This document shows, one piece after another, positions 44,237-56,402 of a DNA stretch of 64,000 bases. How positions within the stretch are numbered: the stretch's first letter is position 1; each line of letters opens with the position of its first letter. The notes beneath the pieces are model-generated. The model did not search any database, was not told the DNA's origin, and saw only the letters and a program-made list of their open reading frames with translations. This DNA comes from Metridium senile. Its lineage: Eukaryota > Cnidaria > Anthozoa > Actiniaria > Metridiidae. Position numbers and translations under genes: made by a program. The stretch is from assembly GCA_949775045.1 (NCBI GenBank), contig OX459108.1:10502072-10566071 (forward strand), given 5' to 3'.

Positions 44237-45626
44237 AGGCTGGTGCCCAGTGTTGTTCATGCGCATTCTTACTGCGCATCTAGTTCGAGAGTGCAGTCAA
44301 AAATAAGTTCGCGGAAAATACCGTAAAAAACAATAATCGAGCAACAAAAAGGAAAAGTGCCTTCCTCGTTTTATTATAGAAAGAAAAGAGAAAATGCCTG
44401 TCTCCATTTGATTAACGTTTTGAGATAAAAACGGTACATAAAACGATGTTTGACTTTGTGCGTAAATTGCACTTTTCGTGAACCTTTGGTCGATTAAAAA
44501 CGAGATTTATTTATGCAATTTTCATATCCTCATAAACGGAAAACATTAAAAGTGAATTAAGATACAAATATAATTCAAAATTGGTTGAATAACTTACTCT
44601 TGTTTATTTAGACTTTTTAGGCCTACTAAACGAGCTTTTTTAGTAGTTTTTGTACGAGTTTTTTTTACAAACAAAATGATGTTTTACACAAACTTATTCA
44701 TTATAAAATACCTTGTTTTAACTTCTTTGTCTTTTCAAATCGATCTTGTGTTGGTAGAACTAATTCTTGAGGCTTTTAATTCCATTTCAAAAGAACTTTC
44801 AGGTTGTTTTTTGTTAGTTTGAATTTTAAACTACCCGTGATATCTTTTTAGTAAATCTTACGATGAAAACTATTTTTTACAAAGAAAATGTTATAGAATT
44901 TCTTTTTTTACTTTTAATATATAGTTACCACACTATTAAGTTCTATTTGAAGTGAATCTTTTGTCCATTTGAAGCTCAAAAGCTTGATTTTTCTCAGTGC
45001 TTTGCCTTGTGTTTGAAGCAAATTTGAAGGTTCATTGGCGTTTGCAAACGCGCCAGCTAGAAATTTTGTCACGCGATGACGTGACACAATGTCACGTGTG
45101 TCACGAATTTTCGCGCATTTTTTTCCTAAAAAGGAAATCTAAAAATTCATATCTTTCAAAAACGCATGGATACCCCTCATTTGACTTCGCTAGAAATGTT
45201 ATAGCGATATCGAAGTTTTTTTCTAAGTTGATATTTTAAAAATAAAAATGGTTTTGGTTTGACATTTAGTCAATAATACGGTATACACACAAAATGTTTT
45301 TTTCGTGATTTTGGCCAAAAAGCTATTATAAAACATAGCTGTCTGCGTGATAAATAACATTTTTGACTTAAAGTCGAAAATATATATGTCTTAGATTATT
45401 ATTTCACGTTTATTTCTTGAGTAACTCTTAACAGTATGAAGTAGTATTTCTTTAAAATTCGCAAAAATACACCTACGTCATCAGGTATTTAACAATAATT
45501 ATCTCGCTTCGATGCGAGGTGCCCCCCAATATTTTTTCACTTTTAGATAGTCCATTGGGTGTTTGAAATAACTGGTATAGTTTCAATGAAATAAAAATGG
45601 GTTGCAATTACTAGGCACCAGCCTTA
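44237..45626. mobile_element. 1.39 kb non-autonomous DNA element
   Basis: Ends AAGGCTGGTGCC and GGCACCAGCCTT. The interior shares a module (TTGTGTTTGAAGCAAATTTG, AACGCGCCA, GTCACG) with the elements at 46212 and 52802. No coding sequence seen. Confidence 0.65.
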
Positions 45627-45629
45627 AGG

Positions 45630-45905
45630 GAGCCATTTCCGGGTCAAAAAACAACCCACAAAATTAAAGGCGCCAAAACAGCCCCAAAACATGGGACCCA
45701 AAAAACGGCCCTAATTATTAGACCCAAATCTGCCCTATTCGAAGTGGGCCGCGTCCCGGTCAAAAAACGGCCCACGACAGGGGCCAAAACAGCCCAAAAC
45801 ATGGGACCAAAAAAAGCCGACCCCAATTGTTAGACTCGAATCTGCCCTATTTGAAGTGGGCCGCGTCCGGGTGAAAATTTTGGCCCCATTTTTGGGGCTA
45901 AAACG
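45630..45905. repeat. Two-copy tandem repeat, about 130 bp
   Basis: Units with CCAAAACATGGGACCMAAAA, TTAGACYCRAATCTGCCCTA and GAAGTGGGCCGCGTCC. Confidence 0.8.
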
Positions 45906-46211
45906 GCTCCAAAAAAAATACAGTGTAGGGCCTAGAATTTTGCCAAGTTTTAGTAAAAAGTGTGTATGCAAGGTGATTTTGTGACTATCACTTGATTTTC
46001 TTTCTGTTTTATGGCGGAAAAACACCATAAGCCGCAATTCAAGAATCGAGGTAATGACATGTTACTTTTGTACACATTAATCTGTTGTTGTTATGAAATA
46101 CATCGCCGCCCAGAAATGGCCCTTTTCACGTGAAATAGTTGCCTTCATAAGGGTGATTTTGGGACACATTTTTCGTACTTTTTGAAGGTTATTTTTACGA
46201 TATGGCTTCTA

Positions 46212-49004
46212 TAGCGGAGCACCGTGCGGGCCGAAGGCCCGCGCAAGCGGAGCAACATACTTTAGAAAAAATGGTAACCTATCGAGTTGATTTTTCATCG
46301 ACCGACACAGGAAGCCCACGCTGTCCGTCCGTCCGTACGTCCGTCCGTCCGTCCGTCCGTCCGTACGTCCGTACGTCCGTACGTCCGTACGTCCGTGTAC
46401 ATCGCGATTCTGATTGGCTGTTACATTTCGGCGGGAACGAAAGTGACGCTCGCGCTAAATAACACTATATCAACAAAGCAAAGTTGTTCTTTTATCGACA
46501 AAAAAGTCAAACAAACAACAACAAAATAGTACTTGCTAATAGCAGAGCTTTCATTAATACAAAATATGAACGGAGAAAGATGAACTTCGAAGAACATAAG
46601 AGAGTTTTGATCGAAGAAGAACATTAACTTGAAGGACACAAAAACGAAGAAATTATACTAAAGAAAAGCAAAAGACTGATTACAAAAGATCAAGAAAACG
46701 TATTTGTAGATACCTTCGCGGAAGAATAGATCTAAAGACTACAGCAATGTAAAAAATTGATAAAGAAGCGACCTTGTTTGTTATGAAAACTGTCTTCAAA
46801 TCGCTTCCCTCGGCACAGTTTATTGAATGATTTTCAAGGTTGGCAGTTGAATTATATGAACAATTTTTAATCCATCAAAATTCAAGTACATACATTTATT
46901 CGTCAAAATATGATCAATGTCATTGAAGAGAAGAAAACCTCAAGAAAATAATCACCGATAAAGTAAGTTCAAGATTATTATGTTTCAAGTTTTGAGAGAC
47001 AAAAAAAACTGTTTGATATAACGAGCGTGAAAAAAAAAACAAACACCAGAAAACTTGCAGTAATTAAGCCTCAAAAAGGAGATTACGTTCTCTGTTTTAT
47101 TATAGAAAGAAAAGAGAAAAGGTTTATCTCCATTTCATTTACTTTTTGAGATAAAAACCGTACATGAAACTATGTTTGTGCATGTGTAAACGAGCCTTTT
47201 TTAGTAGTTTTTAACTTCAAAGTCGTTAAATTTTTGTTTACAGAACAAAATGATGTTTTACACAAAGTTTTTCATAAAAAAACCCTGTTTTAAAATCCTT
47301 GTCTTTTTAAATCGATCTTGTGTAGAACTTATTCTTGAGGCTTTTAATTCCATTTCAAAAGACCTTTTTGTTTTGTTTTGAACTGATTTGCCATGACTTC
47401 TTTTTAGTAAATCTAATACCATTAAAAGTTGTTTTTTTTTGCAAAGATATGTTTTAAAATTTCCTTTTTTCCTTTTAATACATAGTTACCATCCTATTGA
47501 GGTGTAGTTCAAATAATGTTTTTGTCAATTTGAAGCTCAAAATCTTGATTTTTTTCAGCGTTTTGTCTTGTGTTTGAAGCAAATTTGAAGTAAAAAGGTG
47601 CCTTGGCTTTCGCAAACGCGCCAAAAATAGAACTTGTCACGTTAGCGTGACATTTTTTTTAAAAATAAAACTTGTTTGGGTTGGATATTTAGTCAACAAT
47701 TCGTTATGCATAAAAAGTATCTTTTTCATAATCTTTAGCAAAAAGCTTGACAACTATAGTTGACTTATAGTCAAAAATATATATATATATCCCAGATTAA
47801 TATTTCTCTTTTTTTTCTTGAGTAACCTTGAGTAACCTTTCTTTCAAATATGACCAGTGCACAAAAACTATTTACATGCACACATTGACTGATGTTGTAA
47901 AGAATAACTAGACGCTCTGTGAGCGATAACTCGGGCTCTTGAACAGAAGGGAATCTGATGGAATTGAAATTCATGATGTATCATACATAGATCATACAAT
48001 ACATAGACAGTGGTACCTCTATTAAGAGGTCTATGTACCGGGATGCCTGTGTTACAAAGTGTTGACATTTCACCCGTCCCCTCCCCTCAAAGCGCCGCTA
48101 CGAAGATTTGAGTATGCAAAATACTGAGTTCGAAAACTTGAATGCTTCGAAAACTTGAAGTTGTTCTTGAAAATTGAACGTCAGAACAATAAAGAAAGAT
48201 AGTTACTAAAGCAATTTGTGCAATTTTTGAGGCAATTTGGGCTGTTGAGAGTGGTTTTCAGACAGGCCGAGTTGAATGTTTTCATTCCGTGTTTGACGGT
48301 GTTCGCTTTGTAGGCTTCGTGAAGCAAGTCACGTTCTCTGACATTATGAAGAACAAAATAGCACATTAATCAATATAAACTCAAGATTTCCGTTTGGAAG
48401 TGCTTGATAATATGCCGAAGCGAATGCAATTCTGCTGGCACATCTTCTGTTTTGTGTTAGAAAGGACTTCGCTAACGGCGGATCATTCCGGCCAAGATGT
48501 CCTCGTCTTTATAAAATAGGAAATAGCAAGCTATATTTCGGGAGTCAACCCTGTAGTACAGCAACTAACAATAGGTAATGTCTTGTCAATCATCAGTCCA
48601 AAAATTAAAAAAACTTTAACTTTCTGCGGGATCAGAGTTAAACGAGTAAACGCGAGTCGATATTCGATCGAACAATTTATTTGTCATTTTCACAATGACT
48701 CGTCTTCACATGTTATCCAAAATAATGACAACGCCAATCATCGTCAGTCTCCGGGCTCGTCAATGACATCACAAATAAAAACAAGTTTTCATTTCAATCG
48801 ATATTTATTCGTTCGTATGAGCTTTCGGTGAGAGGTTGACTTGCTCATGCGCTGTCATGTACTACTAGGAACGCCTGGGACCTGACCCTCCAATTTGAGG
48901 ACCACGACAAAGACGACGACGACGACGACGAAGAACCGTTTGCATTTTTAGACTCGGGCTTTCCGTATACGGAAGCCCGAGTAATTAAACTGGGAGCTCC
49001 GCTA
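46212..49004. mobile_element. 2.8 kb non-autonomous element with TAGCGGAGC ends
   Basis: TAGCGGAGC at the left and GCTCCGCTA at the right; both the left 100 bp and the right flank TTAGGTATTA match the element at 52802-54379. It contains a (CCGT)n tract (46321-46393) and the module shared with 44237-45626. No transposase seen. Confidence 0.7.
46321..46393. repeat. (CCGT)n microsatellite
   Basis: Uninterrupted CCGT and ACGTCCGT runs inside the element. Confidence 0.95.
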
Positions 49005-49034
49005 TTAGGTATTACCTAATTTGTATATTAGATA

Positions 49035-49555
49035 GGTTGATTATTGGCCGAATTGTGGCTTAGGCATAGTTTTAACGTAAATTACATTCACATTTTTTTT
49101 TGACCATTTAAAATACACCTAAATACATCGATCAACCACAACAGATGACGATAGCTTTTCCTCTGTTTGCACTTTGTTATTGTCATATTGATAGATAAAC
49201 AAGCTTGTATATGTATTAAATATAATTTATACACACAAATAATATATTACCTATCTGAATAAGGAACAATAATACACAAATTATCTAGATCTAACTTATA
49301 TATAAGCTTCAAATGTTAAACTATGTGTTGGTAAACATGTTTAATTATGTCTTTATGCTATCCATCATAATTTTTTATATAAAAGGGTATGTAATTGAAT
49401 GTATTTGTTGTTCTTTTTTGCAGAAACATTTATAAATTCATAGATATGTCAAAATGGGAAGACAAGCAAAAGAGAAAATACTCCCACCATGAGTGCAATG
49501 AAAACAAAGAACAGACATCTGCAAATCCTACTTCATCTGGACTGTCAATGCCTCT
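49035..49555. other. Intergenic, no gene seen
   Basis: AT-rich sequence between a DNA element and the reverse transcriptase fragment. Confidence 0.5.
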
Positions 49556-49557
49556 TT

Positions 49558-50062
49558 GATATTATTTTTACTCAGAAATGTCTACAGTGTTACACCCCTT
49601 ACACCCCTTACGTCGATCACAAAAAGGTTCCCACTGTAGTCGCTGCATCATTGAGGTAACACTTGAAGTATATCTGTAGTCTCCCGTACAGAATCTTGCT
49701 GTGCGTCTTTGTACCCGCTCTAACTTGTCGATATCACATTTATAATGGGGGTCCCATACAGTACTTCCATAATCCAATTTCGGTCTAACCAGAGACTTGT
49801 ACAAAGTACACTTGACATCTTGGTTGCAGAACCAGAAATTCCTCTTAATTAAGTTGAGTACTAGTGTAGCTTTAGTTATTGTTTCTTGGATGTGATGGTT
49901 CCAACGTAGTTTGTTATCCAAAGTAACACCCAAATAAGGATGTACATCAACATACTTTAGAATATTTCCGCAGAAGATATACTCTTTATGAGGTGGACTC
50001 CTTTGTTGTGATATGCTCATTATGTAGCATTTTTCTGAGTTAAACTCCATCTGCCTTAAACG
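49558..50062 (-). pseudogene. LINE reverse transcriptase C-terminal fragment
   Basis: An open stretch reads QMEFNSEKCYIMSIS, then YLGVTLDNKLRWNHHI, YKSLVRPKLDYGSTVWDPH and ERVQRRTARF. This is the typical palm/thumb end of a non-LTR (Jockey/CR1/RTE-like) reverse transcriptase. It ends in DISE shortly after a degraded block. No upstream catalytic domain is visible, so it is 5'-truncated. Confidence 0.85.
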
Positions 50063-50064
50063 AA

Positions 50065-51015
50065 ATAGTTCAAACTTGTTTTGATAAGCCCTTTAAAAAT
50101 ATTTTACTTTCTTGGTCCTTGCTAATTTTTGAAGTAAATCTTGTTTTTTTGCATTTTCCGAAGTTGACTCTCCACATATTTAGCGAGACCTTCAAAGCTT
50201 TTACGATAACGATCGATAGACCAGCTAACACACTCGATTTTGATGCTCTGTCATGGCTCTCTTTTTCACGTTCTTCCAAACTGATCAATTACAGGACTTT
50301 TCGTGTCTTCGTCTTGAGCATTTCACTAAAAAAGGTACAGTTCGTTGTCGTCGCTTCCGGTTCGAACTTTACGGTACTTTTTCCACCGTAGAAAGAAGTT
50401 GATTCTTTCGCCGGTACGGTGGATAAACTAGCTTTTGTTAGCAGGAAAATCTTCTTTTAAGTCTTCATATCAGTGCACAAAAAATAAACTCTACATTTCC
50501 ATGTAAAATATGTTTATTTGTAATCAGTTAAAAAGACGGAAAGAGACGCGGCCGTGTCGATTTTGGCGCGCTTTGGCTCAAACGTGACGTCACGTATTTC
50601 CATTAGGTTGCGCCCGTGTCGTCACGAAGTGTCCTATCCAGTGTTTTTATTATCCATGCTCACACATACGCCAAAAAAAATACCGAAAAAATTGGCGTAC
50701 GTGTGAAAGATATAAAGTTAGGAATTTATGCCTAATGCCACCAATCTACCATGGCTAGAAAGTCTTTTGAAGTCTAAGCAACAACAATTTTGGAAATAAC
50801 TTTACCTACATGATAATATATGTATATTAGCTAATACACAATTTTTGAGACTATAAATATGAAATTGAAATATTTTTTAAATTTTTCTGAAGGACGTTTA
50901 GGAGCGGACCTCTCAATCTGGGTTCCAAAAACAGATTTGTTTTAAATTTCTACCATCGAAATTACTATTTAGTCTATTATTTTTATCTAATCTGCAGTTT
51001 AATGCTTCTTCTGGT
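50065..51015. other. Intergenic, no gene seen
   Basis: Short open stretches on both strands at 50070-50391 have no recognisable domain. Confidence 0.45.
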
Positions 51016-51019
51016 TATA

Positions 51020-51184
51020 CACCTAGGCTTATTCCAAAATGGCGACCTTTTGTTCCATTGGCCCTTGTTGCCTCACTCTCATGAAATTATTCTTTTGTCT
51101 TTGAGCTTGAGTAAATTTAAAAGAAAAGAATAATTCCATGAGAACGAGACATCAAGGGCCAGTCAGCCATTTTGGAATAAGGTG
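51020..51184. mobile_element. MITE, CACCTA superfamily, fourth internal type
   Basis: CACCTAGGCTTATTCCAAAA and TTTTGGAATAAGGTG at TA; inner arms pair through GGCCCTTGTTG. Confidence 0.75.
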
Positions 51185-51229
51185 TATAAACAGCAAAAAA
51201 ATATTATAAATTGCATAAATTACAGAAAA

Positions 51230-51510
51230 AAATATTCAAATATTCTTTGAGCCTTTGTTAAATAATTATATTTTTAGACTGTACAACACGCGCATTTCTT
51301 TAATCTATAATGGTAATTGACCCTTTGCATATAGTGTAGTGCAATTTGTTCTTAAAACATACGAGTGATCAAACATACGAGCTATTTGTTAATCACAATT
51401 ATGATTTCAAATCAAAATTGCACTACACGAAGTTCTACTATCACTTAATCATATCCATTTTGTAATCATTTTGGATAATAACAAACTGGAAATGCAGGAG
51501 CATATATATT
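51230..51510. repeat. Dispersed repeat, copy of 37310-37600
   Basis: Same sequence as at 37.3 kb, including a palindromic part with GTAGTGCAATTTG and CAAAATTGCACTAC. Confidence 0.85.
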
Positions 51511-51514
51511 TATA

Positions 51515-52720
51515 TTTATAATATAGCTTCGATAGTACGTAAGCTCTGATTGGTTGATTACCTCAAAAAAGCTATGCTCTATTTCACCGGTAGAGACATG
51601 GTTTTTGATTGACAGCGCGCAATTTTAATAAGATATTTTTCTGTAAGCTACTACATTTACTAAAAACGGCTATTAAAATGTAAAAAAAAACTTTCCATCT
51701 TATGACCTTTCTGTTAACCTAAACCCTGAAGCCTACGGTGCAATGACATGCAATTCAAAGGCGACAAAAATCAGAGACATGCATGTTTTGAAGATACGCC
51801 GCCTTTAGACAAACTTTAAAGTTTGAAGTCAAAAATTGAATCAGATCAAAACAAACAAAAACAAAAGAAAAACAGCGCTTCAAAGTGGCAATAGTTTTTA
51901 CTTCAGTTTATCCTTGAATTATGAAGATAATTTCATAGTGAATGAGTGAGATGTTTTTTGCTACTGAACTCGACGATTAATCTTGAACAAATACATGTTC
52001 GTTGAATTTATCGATGGCAAAATATTAAGTTATATTTTGTTTTATAAAAACAAACATACAATCAAGTACAGAATTATAAATGTGCTCTCAAGTTTTTTTT
52101 ATTCTTATAAATAAACCACGTTTGAAAAGAAGTAATGTGAACAAAAAGGCAGATTACAATTATTTTTCAATTGTCTCGTCAAAATGAAAACAGAAACTGA
52201 TCAACCTTTTATTCCTGCAAACGTTTGATTAAAAGTAAATAAAAACATACTTTCAGCAGCCTAAGTAATCTTATAGATCGATGTAGTTCTTTGTTCTTCT
52301 TAACTTCAAAACGTTGTACACAGGAAGCTTGTCTTGTTCAAACTGTTTTTTTTCTCAGTGTGATAAATTGCTGTCAGTCGGCTCGCTTTCGCTACTCAAA
52401 TAAAATTCAAAATTTGCTTGAACTGCTGTGTATATGTCAGTCTCATCCAAGAGTTCAGCTAAAGGATTTTGTTTTTAGGCACAGAAGTCAGCCAAAGCTA
52501 TATTTCAACGGTTTTTTAAGTAAAATGTCTTATTTTTAGCTAGCAAAAAGACCCGGGAAGAAAGTGAACAGCACCTTGGTCCCTTTTTCAGTTTTGGTCA
52601 AGATTGCTCAATGGTACACTGATTGTGGTTCATTGGGCATTGGTGTTAGTTTTGAGAATTACAATTTTAATCAGCAAATAAAACTACCTTTTTACGGGAA
52701 AACCTGCATTGCTATATTTT
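51515..52720. other. Repeat-derived intergenic DNA
   Basis: CTCTATTTCACCGGTAGAG at about 51578 matches the outer arms at 52.7 and 54.4 kb. The rest is AT-rich with no supported gene. Confidence 0.45.
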
Positions 52721-52721
52721 A

Positions 52722-54502
52722 AAAGCAATAGAAGCTAGTTGCTATGACTCTACCGGTGAAATAGAGCACGCGGGATGTTGGAAGAAACACTAGAAAAGTT
52801 ATAGCGGAGCACCATACTTTAGAAAAAATGGTAACCAATCGAGTTGATTTTTCGTCGACCGACACGTAGGATCGCGGGCGCGCACGTCCGTACAACGTAC
52901 ACATCGCGACACTGATTGGCTGTTACATTTCGTCGGGAAAGTGATGCGCGCGCGCACGGAATAGCAGCGCCCGAAAGCAGGTTTTTCTTTTATCGACAAA
53001 AAAGTCAAACAAACAACAAAATACAATATTTAAAATATGAACTGAGAAAGATGAACATCGAAGAAAAAAAAGATAGTTTTGGCCGAAGAAGAAAATAAAC
53101 TCAGGCCGGATACAAAAATGAAGAAATTTAACAGTAGAAATAAAAGAAAACGACTGAAAGGCCAAGAAAACGTGTCTGCAGACAAAACTTCTTGGAAGAA
53201 TAAAGACTACCAAAAAAAGAAAATAAACTTCAAGGAGACAAAAATGAAGAAATTTATCTCAAGAAAAGGAAAAGACTGAAAGGCCAATTGTCTGTAAATA
53301 AAACTTCGTAGAAGAATAAAGACTACAGCAACGTAAAAGAATTGAAAATGAAGCGACTTTATTCGCTATGAAAACTATCTTCAAAATGTTTCCTTCAGTA
53401 CAGTTTATTTATGGATTTTCAAGCTTGGCAGTTTAACTATGATCCATGCTTAATTCATCAAAACTGATTCAAGTACATACATGTATTCGTCAAAATATTA
53501 TCGATGTCATCCAGAAGAAGAAAACCTCAGGAAAATAATCACCGATAAAGTAAGTTCAACGAATTATTTTTTCAAGTCAGTTTTTTGAGAGAAAAATTGT
53601 TTGATAACGAGCGTGAAAAAACAAAAACAAAAACACCTAAAAACTTGAAATAATTAAGCTTCAAATCGATCCTTTTGGTTGATACTTAAGGTCTTTAATT
53701 CCACTTCAAAAGAACTTTCAGGTCGTTTGTGTTTTGTTTGAATTTTGAAATTTGCCATGACTACTTTTTTTAATATTAAATCTAATGCGATGAAAAGGTT
53801 TTTTTTATAAAGAAATGTTCTAGAATTCCGTTTTTTCCTTTTAATACATAGTTATCATCCTATTTAGTACTTATTCAAGTAACGTTTTTGTCAATATGAA
53901 GTTCAAAATCTTGATTTTTCTCAGCGTTTTGTCTTGTGTTTGAAGCGAATTTGCCAGGTGAAGGTGCCTTGGCATTCGCAAACACGCCAATGTACGCGTG
54001 TCGTGTCACAAAGTGATGCTGTCACGAATTTGTGTGCGATTTGAACTCAAAAAGTAAAATCTAAAAATTCATATCTTTCAAAAACGCGTGCATAATACCC
54101 CTAATTTTGTTTCTCTAGAAAAGTTATAGAAAAATATAGTACTTTGTATGCGTGATAAATAGAGTTTTTTGAATTTTTATCGAAAATATATATATCGCAG
54201 ATTATTATTTGCTCAGAAAGTAAATAATTCCGTTCCACCTATATCTATGATTTTGTAGTTGTCATTTGAGGTTACGTAACTAAAATAATTACAGTTCAGA
54301 TTGGGCATGGCCCATGCACAAAAACTATTTACATGCACATATTGATGTTGTAGGAACAATTTAAACTGGAGCTCCGCTATTAGGTATTAACTAATTTGTA
54401 TATTAAAGCTCGTGATTTTATAACTTTTCTAGTGTTCCTCTCAACATCCCGCGTGCTCTATTTCACCGGTAGCTAGAGTCATAGGAACTGGCTTCTATTG
54501 CT
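52722..54502. mobile_element. Fold-back element carrying a nested TAGCGGAGC element
   Basis: Outer arms of about 80-90 bp, 52722-52801 and 54413-54502, pair through GAAATAGAGCACGCGGGATG. Between them lies a complete TAGCGGAGC-ended element. Confidence 0.7.
52802..54379. mobile_element. 1.6 kb element with TAGCGGAGC ends
   Basis: Shorter relative of 46212-49004 with the same left 110 bp (AAAAAATGGTAACC, GAGTTGATTTTTC) and the same right end. The CCGT tract is reduced. Confidence 0.7.
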
Positions 54503-54504
54503 TA

Positions 54505-54670
54505 AATATAGCCCATATTGTAACTTGACATGAGAATAGTCGCACAATCTCTAGATCTCTTGTTGAACGGAAAGAAGATCAAAATCATTTGATAATGTCA
54601 ATAAAAGATTGAGGTAGCTATATCTATGGCTACTTTTCTGCAAATATTTCGAGAAAATTAAAGATCGAAA
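54505..54670. repeat. Dispersed repeat block R, partial copy
   Basis: AAATATAGCCCATATTGTAA to AAGATTGAGGTAGCTA, as at 38445-38620. Lies directly downstream of GPCR 4. Confidence 0.7.
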
Positions 54671-54745
54671 GTTGGTGGAAATCAGGTGGACTCCTAATAT
54701 ACTTCGAGCCGCTGCACAAGCTACAGTGTCGTCTGAATAACGTTT

Positions 54746-55882
54746 CTACATTGACGTAGTTTGGGTATCGATTATTTCTGGTGTATTTTTTCTTAATAAA
54801 ACACTTCCTTTGTGGTCTTCCTTTTTCCCTTCTTCTTTTGATATAGTATTACCTTTTGGTGTTCCACTTCTATTTAAATATTTTGGACTTCGCTGCTGTG
54901 ATGATGCAGTTGTTCTCATCTCTAGTGGATGAATGCTCGTACAAACCAATCTCTTAGCAGCTTCTCGAAAGTCAGACAAAAATATCAAGTAGATTACAGG
55001 GCTGAAGAAGGAGTTGACGACAGATAGAAAAACCGATAAAAATTCAAACAGCAAAGATTCATAGCAAAAAACGGTATACAAATCATCAAAGTTTCCAGCA
55101 AAACTTTTGAACGCGTGCCAGCAAACAAAAGGAAGATAGCAACTTGTATAAAGAAATAATGAACTTAAGACCATTTTCATGGCGCTGGCCATTCTCTTAG
55201 CCCTTGCTTGTCTTTGTATCTTAGGGAGACTGTCTTGAATGGCTTGTTGATTTGAAAGCCTTCTTAACGTTATTGTGCTAAGAATAATTATTGTACAAAA
55301 CACTGCAGTGACAGTTACATAAAAAAATATTGATAAACCAAGGCGCAGGAATAGGTCGATGTAGTCCCTCGTTTCTGATGAAACATATATTGATCTTGAT
55401 GGTATTCTAGTAGATACCAAAGCAAATGAAGCCAGCCAGGAACAAACCAACACTGTTACTCGTTTTTGTAATGTGTATGGTCGTGATCTCTGCAATGCTG
55501 TAGCTCTGAATCGTTCAATGCTGATAATTAAGAGAGTGAATAAGGAAGATACTATGGAAGAAGCAGCGAAAAATGTAAGTAACTTTTGAGTAAGCTCTCC
55601 AAGCATCAAGATATCGGCCAAAGCATTATTATTTAACATTGAACAAACGTTTGCACCGATGATTGTCAATATAGATATAATATCAGACACGGCCATGTTG
55701 ATGATCAAATGGTGCAGGTTTTTCCTTACAGTGTACTTAAAAGCGAGTACGATGATGAAGATGTTGGTAATGACACCAAATCCACCAAAAATGAGAACAA
55801 CAATGATTTTCAAAGTAATTTGTAAATTTGTATCTGTCAAGTGGCAGGAATAGTCGTCTTGGTTGCCAGTAGAAGTATTCAT
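54746..55882 (-). CDS. Class A GPCR 4, single exon, long C-tail
   Basis: A 378-residue receptor related to GPCR 2 and 3. N-terminal NTST glycosylation site, helix 1 TN at 39-40, D67 in helix 2, ERF at 123-125, RQARAKRMASAMKMVLSS, CYLPFVCW in helix 6, SPVIY in helix 7. It lacks the helix 3 cysteine (GELTQKLLTF) and a loop 2 cysteine (VSSETRDYIDLFLRLG). The C-tail is longer than in GPCR 2 and 3, adding GTPKGNTISKEEGKKEDHKG; similar sequence survives untranslated below GPCR 3, so the long tail is probably ancestral. Ligand unknown. Confidence 0.9.
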   Translation of the reverse strand: MNTSTGNQDDYSCHLTDTNLQITLKIIVVLIFGGFGVITNIFIIVLAFKYTVRKNLHHLIINMAVSDIISILTIIGANVCSMLNNNALADILMLGELTQKLLTFFAASSIVSSLFTLLIISIERFRATALQRSRPYTLQKRVTVLVCSWLASFALVSTRIPSRSIYVSSETRDYIDLFLRLGLSIFFYVTVTAVFCTIIILSTITLRRLSNQQAIQDSLPKIQRQARAKRMASAMKMVLSSLFLYTSCYLPFVCWHAFKSFAGNFDDLYTVFCYESLLFEFLSVFLSVVNSFFSPVIYLIFLSDFREAAKRLVCTSIHPLEMRTTASSQQRSPKYLNRSGTPKGNTISKEEGKKEDHKGSVLLRKNTPEIIDTQTTSM

Positions 55883-56176
55883 GGTACCAAAGGTGGAAAT
55901 ATTTATTGTATTCAGAGCAATGTTTTTGGAAAAAAATACTCCTTGGTGTTCAGAAAGGATGGGTTTAACAAAAACTACACGTACTCTGCAACTGAAAAAG
56001 CGGTTGAAAAGGTTGAGTTTTAAGTTGTTTAATTTCAGATATTTTAAGATTTGCTGGTTTCAGAAGAGAAAACATATTCTTCGTTCAGTCATATCATGCT
56101 GGATTAATGAAGCCGCAATACTTTGATGTAAACTCGCGGTAGATAAACTAGAACTGCTTTATAGTTCAACTTATAG

Positions 56177-56402
56177 TTTTTATGTGGGTTCCTATGTCTT
56201 ACTTCGAATTCTCCTCTCACTTTCCTCTTCTCCTAGTGCTTCTCTTACACCAGGAAAAATATGTTTCTTTTTCCCGAATATTTGGTGCTTAAATTGTCTT
56301 TCCAGATGTTTAGCAAGCGCCTTCTTCGTTGTACAATTTTCTGTCTTGAGCGCTCTCCCACCTTCACCGATGTAGCCTGGAATGTTCTTGGCGTTGAATC
56401 CC
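56177..56402 (-). pseudogene. Coding-like exon remnant upstream of GPCR 4, unknown parent gene
   Basis: After an AAACTAG acceptor-like site the minus strand stays open for about 70 codons: GFNAKNIPGYIGEGGRALK, then KKALAKHLERQF, KKKHIFPGVREALGEEE, ending RSKT and TAG. There is no ATG. Degraded versions occur upstream of GPCR 3 (about 42990-43140) and above the GPCR pseudogene (about 59920-60060). The PGYIGEGGRA stretch faintly recalls the stem of polypeptide GalNAc-transferases, but this is weak. It may be an exon fragment carried along in the receptor duplications. Confidence 0.3.

Noticed and set aside
45644..46037. Open frames in the CCAAAACATGGGACC region
   Set aside because: Arise from the two-copy 130 bp tandem repeat.
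46202..46529. Open frames with repeated SVRPSVRP peptide
   Set aside because: Translations of the (CCGT)n tract.
48583..48831. 82-codon plus-strand open frame
   Set aside because: Lies inside a non-autonomous DNA element, with no recognisable domain and no splice signals that extend it.
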